Below are positions 42,559-52,437 of a stretch of 64,000 bases of DNA, piece by piece. The notes below the pieces were generated by a model. It worked only from the letters and a program-made list of their open reading frames with translations. It was not told the origin of the DNA and did not search any database. Source of the stretch: Comamonas fluminis (lineage in GTDB: Bacteria > Pseudomonadota > Gammaproteobacteria > Burkholderiales > Burkholderiaceae_C); contig NZ_CP066783.1 of assembly GCF_019186805.1 (NCBI RefSeq), forward strand, positions 4,725,501-4,789,500, written 5' to 3'. Every line of letters starts with the position of its first letter. The stretch's first letter is position 1. A program made the position numbers and the translations under genes.

Positions 42559-44934
42559 TTAGGCGAGCCTTTCCGGGTTCGCTTGAATCTTCTGCAGCGC
42601 ATCGCGCGTAGCACGCACCGTCAGCGCTTCCTCGTCATGCACAGCCAGCAGGCCCGACTGCAGATAGACAGCCATGCGCTGCAACTGCAGCAGGTGGCAG
42701 TGGCCATCCAGCGAGGCAAACAGATGCAGCTGTTTGCGGCGACTGCGCCAAACATATTGCACCTGCGTGCGCTGGCCGTTGTGGTCCAGCGTGAACCAAC
42801 GCCCGGTCTCCAGCGCCTGCGCCCATTCCAGCATGGCGGGTTCGGCCACGGCTTCGGTATTGGGAATCACATGCAGGCCTTCGGTATCCACACCCAGCAT
42901 CATTTCAATGCTTTCGGTGGACAAAGGCATATCGTCCAGCGAACCATCGTCGCTGATGTAATTTTCCAGCTCCGACAGGCGTTTGGCCATGCCTTCGATG
43001 CGGGCAGGCGCAATGGCCGCCGTCTTGGAGACAAAGGCCTCGGCCAGCGTATCCGTCAGCTTCTTGATCTGGGCCGATTGCTCATCGCCCGTTACGCTGA
43101 TCAGTTCCAGCCCCTGACGCAGCGTCTGCAGCAGCGCAGGCAGCCCCTGAATGACGCGGGCGCGCTCCTGGCGGGAAGGCTTGGCACTGGCAGACCAGAC
43201 CAACTCGCTGGCGGCCTGCTTGAAACGCATGGCCTGCGCATCCTTGGCGCCATAGCGCACCGTCGCCATGGCCAGCACATCGGCCCAGGACTTGAACAAA
43301 AAGTCCCGCACCTCTTCGCGCACCGGCATGTCTGCCAGCATATTGCGCAGCTCGATGGTGTACTGAATCGCCAGCGTTTCCTTTTGCTCCACCTGCTGAG
43401 CCACGCTGGTGATCTTGGCCGTGGACTGGCTCTGCGCCAGGTTCTTGGTGAGGAAGTCCTCGAACTCTTTCAGCACCAGCGCAAAGACCTTCTGGCCCGT
43501 CTCTGGGTACTGCTCAATCACCTGCACCACACGGCGGATTTCCACCTCCAGCGCGTTGCCGCTGATGCTGCTGGCATCAAAACCCATGACGCAGGAACCC
43601 ATGCGGTCGATCAGCTTGCGTGCCGGATGGTTGAGATCGCTGAAAAACTGCGGCTCTGCCAGCGCCACGCGCAGCACAGGAACCTGCAGGCGCGCAAACC
43701 AGACACGAATCGATGGCGGCAGTCTGTCCTCCGACAGAATGCTCTGGAACATCAGGGCGACCACCTCGATCGTGGCTTTTTCGCCCTTGGTTTCGGCCTT
43801 TTGCTTCCACTCGGCCGAGCGTTCACTGAGCAAATTGGCCAGTTGCCCCAGCGCTGCAGGGCTGTAATCCATCACAGGCATGCCCATGACAGTGCCTGCA
43901 GCCATTGTGTACTGCGTCTGCAGCTGCGTGACTGACAGCTGCTGCTCCTGCAGGGCCTGAGCCAGTGCAGCAGAAGCCGGAGGCATGGGAACTGCCGCAG
44001 CACCGGGCATCAGCCCCTGCAGGCCAATGGAGGGCTGGCTCAGCAACTGACGCAGCTGATTCATGGCATCCATCGCACGATGGCGCGCACGCGCCAGCAT
44101 GCTCACGCCCATCTGCGCAACCGCCTGAGAAGGCACACCCATGCCTGCACCATGCACCATGGGCAGTTGCGCCCCTGTGACCATGCCCTGCGGGTGGTAG
44201 CCGGTAAAGCCCGTAAAGCCGCTGAGCCCGCCCTGGTCCAGATTCATCGAGGCCGATGGCGCCGCGCTTTCTGTGCGGCGCACGCGCAGCGGTGCATCCT
44301 CGGCCTTGCTCACGCCCTTGGCATCGAGCAGCTTGTGCAGAATGTCAAACTCCGCAAGCATCAGCGGTGACAGGGCGTTCTGTAGCGGCTCCAGAGCACG
44401 CAGCAAGTGGCTGCGCTGCAAGCCGCAGCTCAGCCACTGTTCAACCAGATGCAGGCAGATGGTTTCGGCGCGAAACATGTCCCTGGAGGGCAGCTCTTGC
44501 CCCTCCAGTTGCTGAATGCGCCGGCGCATGGATTCAAAGCTGGGCTGCAGCGTCTCGCCCATGGCCAGCGCCATGCGAGAGGACAGAATCTTGTTCTCCA
44601 CCACCTCATCGTCCACCAGCTCGAAAGTCAGTGGCGCCGCCGCAGAGCTGCGCCCTTCAGCCAGCGGAGGTTTGCGCGCCGCCTGCTGCAAGACCTGCAC
44701 GCAGGCCTTCACCCAGGCTTCGCGGTGTTGCTGAAAGCTGGCCCAGGCCTCGCGGCATTCCTGCATATCACCCTGGGCTGTCACGGATGTGGTCTGACTG
44801 GTGAAAAACTGGTCAAGCTGCTCAGCCACGGCAGGCAGACCCTGGCAAATGCCATGGGTCCAACGCAAACGCGCCTGCCAACCCAGTTGTTGCTGGGTGA
44901 CAGGCGCGTTGGAGGAAGACTGCGGAGGAGTCAT
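42559..44934 (-). CDS. DUF1631 domain protein
   Basis: A 791-residue protein of the DUF1631 family, whose function is unknown. It is mainly helical, without a signal peptide or membrane segment. Typical segments are LSEDRLPPSIRVWFARLQVP, LAEPQFFSDLNHPARKLIDR and the C-terminal PilZ-like stretch with GRWFTLDHNGQRTQVQYVWR, RSRRKQLHLFASLDG and a hydrophobic run. The PilZ-like end suggests possible cyclic-di-GMP contact, but the RxxxR motif is not clear. The ATG at 44934 follows GGAGGAG. It lies just after secF on the same strand. Confidence 0.88.
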   Translation of the reverse strand: MTPPQSSSNAPVTQQQLGWQARLRWTHGICQGLPAVAEQLDQFFTSQTTSVTAQGDMQECREAWASFQQHREAWVKACVQVLQQAARKPPLAEGRSSAAAPLTFELVDDEVVENKILSSRMALAMGETLQPSFESMRRRIQQLEGQELPSRDMFRAETICLHLVEQWLSCGLQRSHLLRALEPLQNALSPLMLAEFDILHKLLDAKGVSKAEDAPLRVRRTESAAPSASMNLDQGGLSGFTGFTGYHPQGMVTGAQLPMVHGAGMGVPSQAVAQMGVSMLARARHRAMDAMNQLRQLLSQPSIGLQGLMPGAAAVPMPPASAALAQALQEQQLSVTQLQTQYTMAAGTVMGMPVMDYSPAALGQLANLLSERSAEWKQKAETKGEKATIEVVALMFQSILSEDRLPPSIRVWFARLQVPVLRVALAEPQFFSDLNHPARKLIDRMGSCVMGFDASSISGNALEVEIRRVVQVIEQYPETGQKVFALVLKEFEDFLTKNLAQSQSTAKITSVAQQVEQKETLAIQYTIELRNMLADMPVREEVRDFLFKSWADVLAMATVRYGAKDAQAMRFKQAASELVWSASAKPSRQERARVIQGLPALLQTLRQGLELISVTGDEQSAQIKKLTDTLAEAFVSKTAAIAPARIEGMAKRLSELENYISDDGSLDDMPLSTESIEMMLGVDTEGLHVIPNTEAVAEPAMLEWAQALETGRWFTLDHNGQRTQVQYVWRSRRKQLHLFASLDGHCHLLQLQRMAVYLQSGLLAVHDEEALTVRATRDALQKIQANPERLA

Positions 44935-44990
44935 TCCGCTAGTGTAAAGCGGCAATGGGCTTCACAGACATTGCCGCACCACGATATGGA

Positions 44991-45947
44991 TCAGACGACC
45001 GCTCCGGCGTTGGGATCGTTGGGGTCTTGCGACGAAGACTTGGAAGGTCCCTTGACCAGATCTTCACGCTTGACGCCCAGCCACATGGCAATGGCTGCCG
45101 CCACGAACACGGACGAGTAGATACCGAACAAGATACCAATCGTCAGGGCCAGCGCAAAGTAGTGCAGGCTGGGGCCGCCAAAGAAGAACATGGACAGCAC
45201 CATGGCTTCGGTCGAAGCGTGGGTGATGATGGTACGGCTCATGGTCGAGGTGATGGCGTGGTCGATCACCTCATGCGTGTTGAGCTTGCGGAACTTGCGG
45301 AAAGCTTCGCGGATCCGGTCAAAAATCACCACCGACTCGTTGACCGAGTAACCCAGCACGGCCAGCACGCCCGCCAGCACGGAGAGCGAGAACTCCCACT
45401 GGAAGAAGGCGAAGAAGCCCAGAATGATGATCACGTCGTGCAAGTTGGCAATGATGGCCGCCACACCGAACTTCCACTCGAAGCGGAAGGCCAGATAGAT
45501 GATGATGCCCAGCACCACCATGCCCAGGGCCATCAGGCCGTTGTGCATCAGCTCGTCACCCACCTGCGGGCCGACAAACTCGGTACGGCGCAGCGTCACC
45601 TCGGCGTCCTGCGTCTTCAATGCAGAAAGTACTTGCTCACTTTGCTGCGCAGAAGTCACGCCTTTTTGCACGGGCAAGCGAATCATCACATCCTTGGATG
45701 TGCCGAAGTTCTGCACGATCACATCCTGGTAGCCCAGTTTGGAGACCGTATCCCGCACCTTGCCGATATCAGCTGGCTGGGTGTAGGCCACTTCCATGAC
45801 CGTACCGCCCGTGAACTCCACAGACAGATGCAGGCCGCGAGAGAACAGGAAGAAGACGGCCAGAGCAAAGGTGATGAAGGAGATCGCGTTGAAAACCAAC
45901 GCGTACTTCATGAACGGGATGTCTTTTTTGATGCGGAAGAATTCCAT
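44991..45947 (-). CDS. secF: Protein translocase subunit SecF
   Basis: SecF works with SecD and YajC to use the proton gradient in late steps of protein export. The 318-residue protein has six helices, the periplasmic P1 region after helix 1 (LHLSVEFTGGTVMEVAY), and the conserved GYSVNESVVIFDRIREAFRK near helix 5. It lies 11 bp after secD in the yajC-secD-secF operon. Confidence 0.97.
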   Translation of the reverse strand: MEFFRIKKDIPFMKYALVFNAISFITFALAVFFLFSRGLHLSVEFTGGTVMEVAYTQPADIGKVRDTVSKLGYQDVIVQNFGTSKDVMIRLPVQKGVTSAQQSEQVLSALKTQDAEVTLRRTEFVGPQVGDELMHNGLMALGMVVLGIIIYLAFRFEWKFGVAAIIANLHDVIIILGFFAFFQWEFSLSVLAGVLAVLGYSVNESVVIFDRIREAFRKFRKLNTHEVIDHAITSTMSRTIITHASTEAMVLSMFFFGGPSLHYFALALTIGILFGIYSSVFVAAAIAMWLGVKREDLVKGPSKSSSQDPNDPNAGAVV

Positions 45948-45958
45948 GATCTTCCCCC

Positions 45959-47860
45959 TTAGTTGTTGCTGCCGCGGTTAGCCACGGAGCGGTGACCATC
46001 ACCTTCGGCAGGCTTCCAGACCTGACCGATGGAAAGCGACTTGAGCTTCTTCTTGCCGCCGTACCAGAGGTTGACCAGACCGCGCGAGAAGAACACGGCC
46101 GAGAACATGCTGGTCAGAATACCGATGCAGTGCACCACGGCAAAACCGCGCACCACGCCCGAGCCAAAGGCCAGCAGGGCCAGACCGGCGATCAGCGTGG
46201 TCACGTTCGAGTCCAGAATCGTGTGCCAGGCGTTTTCGTAACCCGCATGGATAGCCGCCTGAGGCGAAGCACCTGCACGCAGCTCTTCACGAATACGCTC
46301 ATTGATCAGCACGTTCGAGTCAATGGCCACACCCAGCGCCAGCGCCATGGCGGCAATACCGGGCAGAGTCAGCGTGGCCTGCAGCATGGACAAGATGGCC
46401 AGCAGCAGCAGCACGTTCACCGACAGCGCAATCGTGGAGAACACGCCAAACAGCATGTAGTACACGCACATGAAAGCTGCAATCGCCACCATGCCCCAGA
46501 CCACGGAATGAATACCGCGGCTGATATTGTCTGCACCCAGGCTTGGGCCAATGGTGTATTCCTCAATGATTTCCATGGGTGCCGCCAGCGAACCGGCACG
46601 CAGCAGCAGCGAGGTGTCGTTGGCTTCCTGGGTCGTCATACGGCCCGAGATCTGCACACGGCCACCGCCGATTTCGCCACGAATCACAGGCGCCGTCACC
46701 ACCTCACCCTTGCCCTTTTCGAACAGGATGATGGCCATGCGCTTGCCCACGTTCTCGCGGGTCACTTCCTTGAAGATGCGTGCGCCCTTGGCGTCCAACG
46801 TCAGATTGACGGTGGGCTCCTGGGTCTGACCATCAAAGCCAGGCTGGGCGTCCGTCAGGTTTTCACCGGTCAGCGTCACCTGCTTTTGCACAATCACGGG
46901 CTGGCTGTTGCGGTCCAGATACTTTTCAGAGCCAAAAGGCACAGGGCCTGTGCCCAGTTCGGCAGAGCGCGCTTCAGCAGACTCGTCCACCATGCGCACT
47001 TCCAGCGTGGCGGTACGGCCCAGAATGTCCTTGGCCTTAGCCGTGTCCTGCACGCCGGGCAGTTGCACCACGATGCGGTCCAGACCCTGCTGCTGAATCA
47101 CCGGCTCGGCCACGCCCAGCTCGTTGATACGGTTGTGCAGCGTCACGATGTTCTGCTTGAGGGCCTGCTCCTGCACCTTGCGCAGCGCTTCGGGCTTGAT
47201 GGCAGCCACCAGCTTGAAGCCCGTGCCATCCGGCTGGGAAGTGCTGGTCAGATCAGGGAACTGGTCTGTAATCAGGTTACGCGCAGCAGTCTGCGTGGCT
47301 TCATCACGCACGCGAATGGTGATGTTGTTGCCATCGCGGCTGATGCCGCCGTGGCGAATATTCTTGTCGCGCATGGTAGTGCGCAGGTCGCTGGCGTAGC
47401 TTTCAGCCTTCTTGGTCAGGGCCGCAGCCATGTCCACCTGCAGCATGAAGTGCACACCGCCGCGCAGGTCCAGACCCAGATACATGGGCTTGGCGCCGAT
47501 GGAGGTCAGCCAGTCAGGCGAGCGCGACACCAGATTCAGCGCCACGATGTAAGCAGGGTCAGAGGGGTCTGTCACCAGCGCCTTCTGAATCACGTCCTTG
47601 GCTTTGAGCTGCTCGTCAGGCGTGTTGAAGCGGGCGCGCACCGAGGTGCCTTCCAGCGACAGAGAGTCCGGCTTGAGGCTTGCCGCGCTCAAGGCGGATT
47701 CCACCTTTTGCAGCACAGCGTTATCCACCTTGATAGTGGACTTGCCCGAAGACACCTGCACAGCAGGCGCTTCACCGAAGAAATTGGGCAGGGTGTAGAG
47801 CACCCCCACCAACAGCGCGATCACCAGGATCGCGTACTTCCAGACCGGGTAACGGTTCAT
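45959..47860 (-). CDS. secD: Protein translocase subunit SecD
   Basis: A 633-residue membrane protein. The first helix is PVWKYAILVIALLVGVLYTL; the conserved LGLDLRGGVHFMLQVDM and the large P1 domain follow, and the C-terminal five helices include LALGVAIDSNVLINERIREE, the proton-relay region. The ATG at 47860 is preferred over a start ten codons upstream. Order yajC-secD-secF is the standard one. Confidence 0.97.
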   Translation of the reverse strand: MNRYPVWKYAILVIALLVGVLYTLPNFFGEAPAVQVSSGKSTIKVDNAVLQKVESALSAASLKPDSLSLEGTSVRARFNTPDEQLKAKDVIQKALVTDPSDPAYIVALNLVSRSPDWLTSIGAKPMYLGLDLRGGVHFMLQVDMAAALTKKAESYASDLRTTMRDKNIRHGGISRDGNNITIRVRDEATQTAARNLITDQFPDLTSTSQPDGTGFKLVAAIKPEALRKVQEQALKQNIVTLHNRINELGVAEPVIQQQGLDRIVVQLPGVQDTAKAKDILGRTATLEVRMVDESAEARSAELGTGPVPFGSEKYLDRNSQPVIVQKQVTLTGENLTDAQPGFDGQTQEPTVNLTLDAKGARIFKEVTRENVGKRMAIILFEKGKGEVVTAPVIRGEIGGGRVQISGRMTTQEANDTSLLLRAGSLAAPMEIIEEYTIGPSLGADNISRGIHSVVWGMVAIAAFMCVYYMLFGVFSTIALSVNVLLLLAILSMLQATLTLPGIAAMALALGVAIDSNVLINERIREELRAGASPQAAIHAGYENAWHTILDSNVTTLIAGLALLAFGSGVVRGFAVVHCIGILTSMFSAVFFSRGLVNLWYGGKKKLKSLSIGQVWKPAEGDGHRSVANRGSNN

Positions 47861-47947
47861 GATCGCGCTCTTTGTATTACAGCAACGCACAACAGGGCAC
47901 GAGCGCCGTCATCCAGCGCGCGTGCCCTTCGCAAAACATCAGTCCAA

Positions 47948-48280
47948 TTACTTGGCTGTGCCCTTGGGCAGCACTTGCACCACGGCAGAGCGCTGGATCT
48001 GGACTTCAACACCAGAAGCGATTTCGATGAACAGGAACTGCTCAGCCATGCGAGTCACGGTGCCGATGATGCCGCCAGCAGTTGCCACCTCGTCGCCCTT
48101 GGCCAGCGCGTCGATCATGGAGCGGTGTTCCTTCTGGCGCTTCATCTGGGGACGAATCATCACGAAGTACAGCACCACGAACATCAGCACCAAAGGCAGC
48201 ATGCCGGTGAGCTGCCCCATGAAGCCGCCTTCAGCAGCGGCGGCAGGAGCGGTCTGGGCGAAAGCAGAAGAAATAAACAC
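47948..48280 (-). CDS. yajC: Preprotein translocase subunit YajC
   Basis: A 110-residue single-span protein: short N-terminal segment, one helix (LPLVLMFVVLYFVMI), then the conserved RPQMKRQKEHRSMIDALAKG and DEVATAGGIIGTVTRM. The start is a GTG at 48280 with CGGAGT eight bases upstream. It is first in the yajC-secD-secF operon; the tgt gene usually found before it is not present. Confidence 0.95.
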   Translation of the reverse strand: MFISSAFAQTAPAAAAEGGFMGQLTGMLPLVLMFVVLYFVMIRPQMKRQKEHRSMIDALAKGDEVATAGGIIGTVTRMAEQFLFIEIASGVEVQIQRSAVVQVLPKGTAK

Positions 48281-48485
48281 GAAAAAGACTCCGAAAGAGT
48301 GAATTTGTCAGAACCGGGCTGGGTCGGCATGCAAGGCTTGCGGGCCGTCCAGGTCAGCGGGACATTGTATTCGGCTGAGTCGTTCCCAACCCTGGCAGGG
48401 GAAGTCACAGCGCACAGGCATTCCCTGATGTCTGCCCAATTCAGGATATGAATACCTGCAGAGCGCTGCCACGAATCCACAAATT

Positions 48486-48520
48486 CATAGCTGCCATCGC
48501 TTGATACGTCTTGATTTTTC
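48486..48520 (+). repeat. Short dispersed repeat (ATAGCT..AGCGCTT family)
   Basis: CATAGCTGCCATCGCTTGAT followed by ACGTCTTGATTTTTC; a diverged copy. Confidence 0.55.
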
Positions 48521-48617
48521 GATGTTTTATTTATGAATATCAGCGATGGATTGCGCAAGCCGCTATCAAAACCAGAACGCCCCGATAGCCCTACACCCAC
48601 AGCGCCATGCCCAATAC

Positions 48618-48641
48618 AAAGGCCGGGTTACCCCGGCCTTT
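48618..48641 (-). terminator. Terminator hairpin of iorAB
   Basis: AAAGGCCGGG, 4-base loop, CCCGGCCTTT. It lies 21 bp past the iorAB stop; the T-run is short. Confidence 0.7.
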
Positions 48642-48662
48642 GTCTGATGCAGCTGCCTGTAA

Positions 48663-51600
48663 TTAGTTCACTGCCGCAGGCTGTGCGGCTGCGGGCGCTG
48701 CCACTTGCGGAGCATTCCAGCGCTGCATCAGGCCCTGCCACTTGGTGCGGGCCGCTGCCAGATTGCGCTCCTTCACATGGCCATAGCCGCGAATATCTTC
48801 AGGGATGGAGGCGATTTCCACCGCCAGCGCCAGCTTGTCGGCACTCAAGTCCTTGAGCAGTATCTCGATGCACTGACGGTATTCGCCAATCAGCGCACGT
48901 TCTGTCTTACGCTCTTCAGTACGACCAAACGGGTCCAGTGCCGTGCCGCGCAGGCCCTTCATGCTCGCCAGCACGCCCATGGCCTTGCGCATCCAGGGGC
49001 CGTAGGACTTCTTGGTCAGATGGCCCTTGTCGTCCTTCTTGGCCGTGGCGGGTGGCGCCAGATGGTGAACGATCTTGAAGTCACCCTCAAACATCTCGCT
49101 GATCTTGCTGGTGAACGCCGCATCGGTGTGCAGACGGGCCACTTCGTACTCGTCCTTATAGGCCATCAGCTTGAACAGATAGCGCGCCACAGCCTGCGAC
49201 AGACGGGTGCCCTGGCCCAGAGGCTCCTCCACCGCACGCACCTTGGCCACAAAGTCCTGGTACTGCTGGGCGTAGGCGGCGTTCTGGTAGCCGGTCAAAA
49301 ACTCCACGCGCTTGGCCAGCATCTCTTGCAGCGATGGCTTTTTGACGATCTGAATGACTTGCGAGGCCTGGTACAGCGCCCGCACTGCTGCCAGGTCATG
49401 GGCGCAGCGGCGGCCCCATTCAAACGCGGCCTTGTTGTTGTCAATCTGCACGCCATTGAGCTCCATGGCCCGCATCAGCGCGGCATAGCTCAGCGGCACG
49501 CGGCCTTTTTGCCAGGCGTAGCCCAGCATCATGGGGTTGGCGTAAATGCTGTCGCCCAGCAGCGCGGTTGCGGCTTTTTCGGCATCAAAGCTGCCAATGC
49601 CGTCCACGCCCACGGCATCGGCCAGAGACTGCACGCAGCGTGCATCAGGCGATTGCCAGTCGGGGTTGCCCACAAAAGCTGCCGTGGGCGATGCGTGGGT
49701 ATTGAGCGCGATAAAGGTGCGCCCGGGCTGCATCACCGCCATGGTGGTGGGCGTGGCCGCCACGATGGGGTCGCAGCCAATGACCAGATCAGCCTTGGCC
49801 ATGTCCACCTTGGTGGTGTAGATGGCATCGGCACGGTTGGCAATCTGAATATGGCTCCAGGTGGAGCCGCCCTTTTGCGCCAGCCCGGCGGCATCCTGCG
49901 TAATCACGCCCTTGCCTTCCAGGTGCGCTGCCATACCCAGCAGCGAACCGATGGTGATGACGCCCGTGCCGCCCACGCCCGCCACCACAATGCCCCAGGC
50001 CTGCTCAGCCACGGGCAGCACGGGGTCGGGAATGCTGGGCAGGGAGTCCAGATTGCCCTTTTTCTCTTTCTTGGGCTTCTTCAGTGCACCGCCTTCCACC
50101 GTCACAAAGCTGGGGCAGAAGCCGTTGACGCAGGAGTAATCCTTATTGCAGCTGTTCTGGTTGATGCGGCGCTTGCGGCCAAATTCGGTCTCGACCGGCT
50201 CCACCGACAGGCAGTTGGACTTGACCGAGCAGTCACCGCAGCCCTCGCACACCAGTTCGTTGATGACGACGGTCTTGTCCGGTGTGCTCATGGTGCCGCG
50301 CTTGCGGCGGCGGCGCTTTTCAGTGGCGCAGGTCTGGTCGTAGATGATGGCGGTGCAGCCCTTGAGCTCGCGGAACTGGCGCTGAATCGCGTCCAGTTCA
50401 TCGCGGTGGTGCACGGTTACGCCGTCGCCCAGCTTCACGCCGTCATACTTCTGTGGCTCATCGGTGACGATGACCAGTTTCTTGACGCCTTCAGAAAGCA
50501 GGCTGCTCATGATCTGCAGCACCGAATGGCCTTCGGGGCGCTCACCCACGCGCTGGCCACCCGTCATGGCTACGGCATCGTTGTACAGCACCTTGTAGGT
50601 GATGTTGGTACCGGCCGCAATGCTCTGGCGAATGGCCAGCAAGCCGCTATGGAAGTAGGTGCCATCGCCCAGGTTGGCAAAGACATGCGGCTCTTTGGTG
50701 AACGGTGCCTGCCCCACCCAGGTCACGCCCTCGCCGCCCATTTGCGTGAAGGTGCTGGTGTTGCGGTCGGGCATCCAGGTCGTCATGTAGTGGCAACCAA
50801 TGCCGGCCACGGCGCGGCTGCCTTCGGGCACGCGGGTACTGGTGTTGTGCGGGCAGCCGCTGCAGAACCAGGGCGTGCGGTCGCCGGTTGAGGCTTCCTT
50901 GGCCGCCTTCAGCGCGGCTTCGCGGGCATCCAGCACCACCAGGCGCTGCTGCATGCGCTCTTCGATATGCGCGGGCACACCCAGCTTTTTCAGGCGCTGG
51001 GCAATGGCGCGGGCGATCAGCGCGGGCGTCAGATCGGCCGTGGGGCGCAGCAGCCAGTCGGTAGACGGGTTGGGCAGCGACCATTCGCCACCGTGTTCGT
51101 CACCAAACTTGCCCACTACATTGGGGCGAGCGTCTTCGCGCCAGTTGTACAGCTCTTCCTTGATCTGATATTCAATGACCTGGCGCTTTTCTTCGACCAC
51201 CAGAATCTCTTGCAAGCCACGTGCAAAGTCGCGGGTAATGGTCGCTTCCAGCGGCCAGACCACGTTGACCTTGTGCAGGCGAATACCCAGCTGGCGGCAG
51301 GTGTCGTTGTCCAGCCCCAGATCGGCCAGTGCCTGGCGCGTGTCGTTATAGGCCTTGCCGCTGGAGATGATGCCGAAGCGGTCGTTCGGCCCTTCAATCA
51401 CGTTGTGGTTGAGCTTGTTGGCCCGCACATAGGCCAGGGCCGCGTACCACTTGTAGTTCATCAGCCGCGCTTCCTGCTCCAGTGGCGGGTCGGGCCAGCG
51501 GATGTGCAGGCCGCCGGACGGCATGACAAAGTCTTCAGGAATGATGATGTTGACGCGATCGGGATCGACTTCCACGGAGGCAGACGACTCCACCACCTCC

Positions 51601-52241
51601 TGAATCGTCTTCATGCCCGACCACAGGCCCGAAAAGCGGCTCATGGCAAAGGCGTGCAAGCCCATATCCAGAATGTCCTGCACATTGCTGGGAAAGAACA
51701 CCGGCGTGCCGCAGGCCTTGAAGATGTGATCGCTCTGGTGCGCTGCGGTGCTGGATTTGCTGATGTGGTCATCGCCCGCAATCGCAATCACGCCGCCGTG
51801 CCTGGAGGTACCGGCCATATTGGCGTGCTTGAACACGTCAGAGCAGCGGTCCACACCCGGCCCCTTGCCGTACCAGATGCCGAAAACGCCATCGAACTTC
51901 TTGGTTTCGGGGTACAGATCCAGCTGCTGCGTGCCCCAGACCGCTGTAGCCCCCAGCTCCTCATTCACGCCGGGCTGGAAGACGATGTTGTTCGCCTCCA
52001 TGTACTTCTTGGCCGCCCACAGCGACTGGTCATACGTGCCCAGTGGCGAGCCACGGTAGCCGCTGATAAAGCCTGCGGTGTTCAGCCCCGCCTGCGCATC
52101 GCGCAAGCGCTGCAGCATGGGCAGCCGGACCAGCGCCTGCACGCCACTCATAAAGGCGCGGCCGTGATCCAGCGAATATTTGTCGTCCAGAGTCACAGAC
52201 TCCAGGGCGCGACGGACTTCATCGGGCAAAGGGGCATTCAT
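48663..52241 (-). CDS. Fused indolepyruvate ferredoxin oxidoreductase (IorA-IorB)
   Basis: A 1192-residue 2-oxoacid oxidoreductase that would convert aryl-pyruvates or branched 2-oxoacids to acyl-CoA. The N-terminal part is IorA-like (LNTAGFISGYRGSPLGTYDQ for the pyrimidine domain, then a thiamine-diphosphate region with GEGVTWVGQ, FANLGDGTYFHSG and YNDAVAMTGGQ). Next come iron-sulfur cysteines (FCSGCPHNT, VCEGCGDCSVKSNC) and a C-terminal gamma-type domain (VVAGVGGTGVITIGSLLGMA). The ATG at 52241 follows GGAGA. Many betaproteobacteria have this single-chain form. An Lrp-type regulator is divergent. Confidence 0.93.
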   Translation of the reverse strand: MNAPLPDEVRRALESVTLDDKYSLDHGRAFMSGVQALVRLPMLQRLRDAQAGLNTAGFISGYRGSPLGTYDQSLWAAKKYMEANNIVFQPGVNEELGATAVWGTQQLDLYPETKKFDGVFGIWYGKGPGVDRCSDVFKHANMAGTSRHGGVIAIAGDDHISKSSTAAHQSDHIFKACGTPVFFPSNVQDILDMGLHAFAMSRFSGLWSGMKTIQEVVESSASVEVDPDRVNIIIPEDFVMPSGGLHIRWPDPPLEQEARLMNYKWYAALAYVRANKLNHNVIEGPNDRFGIISSGKAYNDTRQALADLGLDNDTCRQLGIRLHKVNVVWPLEATITRDFARGLQEILVVEEKRQVIEYQIKEELYNWREDARPNVVGKFGDEHGGEWSLPNPSTDWLLRPTADLTPALIARAIAQRLKKLGVPAHIEERMQQRLVVLDAREAALKAAKEASTGDRTPWFCSGCPHNTSTRVPEGSRAVAGIGCHYMTTWMPDRNTSTFTQMGGEGVTWVGQAPFTKEPHVFANLGDGTYFHSGLLAIRQSIAAGTNITYKVLYNDAVAMTGGQRVGERPEGHSVLQIMSSLLSEGVKKLVIVTDEPQKYDGVKLGDGVTVHHRDELDAIQRQFRELKGCTAIIYDQTCATEKRRRRKRGTMSTPDKTVVINELVCEGCGDCSVKSNCLSVEPVETEFGRKRRINQNSCNKDYSCVNGFCPSFVTVEGGALKKPKKEKKGNLDSLPSIPDPVLPVAEQAWGIVVAGVGGTGVITIGSLLGMAAHLEGKGVITQDAAGLAQKGGSTWSHIQIANRADAIYTTKVDMAKADLVIGCDPIVAATPTTMAVMQPGRTFIALNTHASPTAAFVGNPDWQSPDARCVQSLADAVGVDGIGSFDAEKAATALLGDSIYANPMMLGYAWQKGRVPLSYAALMRAMELNGVQIDNNKAAFEWGRRCAHDLAAVRALYQASQVIQIVKKPSLQEMLAKRVEFLTGYQNAAYAQQYQDFVAKVRAVEEPLGQGTRLSQAVARYLFKLMAYKDEYEVARLHTDAAFTSKISEMFEGDFKIVHHLAPPATAKKDDKGHLTKKSYGPWMRKAMGVLASMKGLRGTALDPFGRTEERKTERALIGEYRQCIEILLKDLSADKLALAVEIASIPEDIRGYGHVKERNLAAARTKWQGLMQRWNAPQVAAPAAAQPAAVN

Positions 52242-52437
52242 GGCTTGTCTCCATGTGGGTTGCATCTCTGGCAGCTAGTGGCGGCCAGAGCAGCTATTGC
52301 TTTGGGCATTGCTGCGCCATTTGCAGCAAACACCCGTTGTTTTGCCAAAGTTTACGGAAAACCGTCTGAATAGAGCTTTCTTTTTATTGCCGGGATTTAC
52401 CTAGTTTTTGAAAGAATCTTGCTGTAAATTCATCAAT

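Larger units (their letters stand above)
48281..48662. other. Intergenic region between yajC and iorAB
   Basis: A 382-bp stretch without a convincing gene. It holds the yajC leader (ACTC/GAGT hairpin at the ribosome-binding site), the promoter region of the yajC operon, a dispersed repeat at 48486 and the terminator of iorAB at 48618. Confidence 0.7.

Noticed and set aside
45992..48451. Very long plus-strand open frame (about 819 codons) opposite secD and yajC
   Set aside because: It is antisense to well-identified secD and yajC, is very rich in His, Gln, Arg and Ala, and shows no domain; typical shadow frame in high-GC DNA.
48705..52373. Two long plus-strand frames (48705-50891 and 50967-52373) opposite iorAB
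   Set aside because: Both mirror the iorAB gene, are His/Gly/Ala-rich and lack recognisable motifs.
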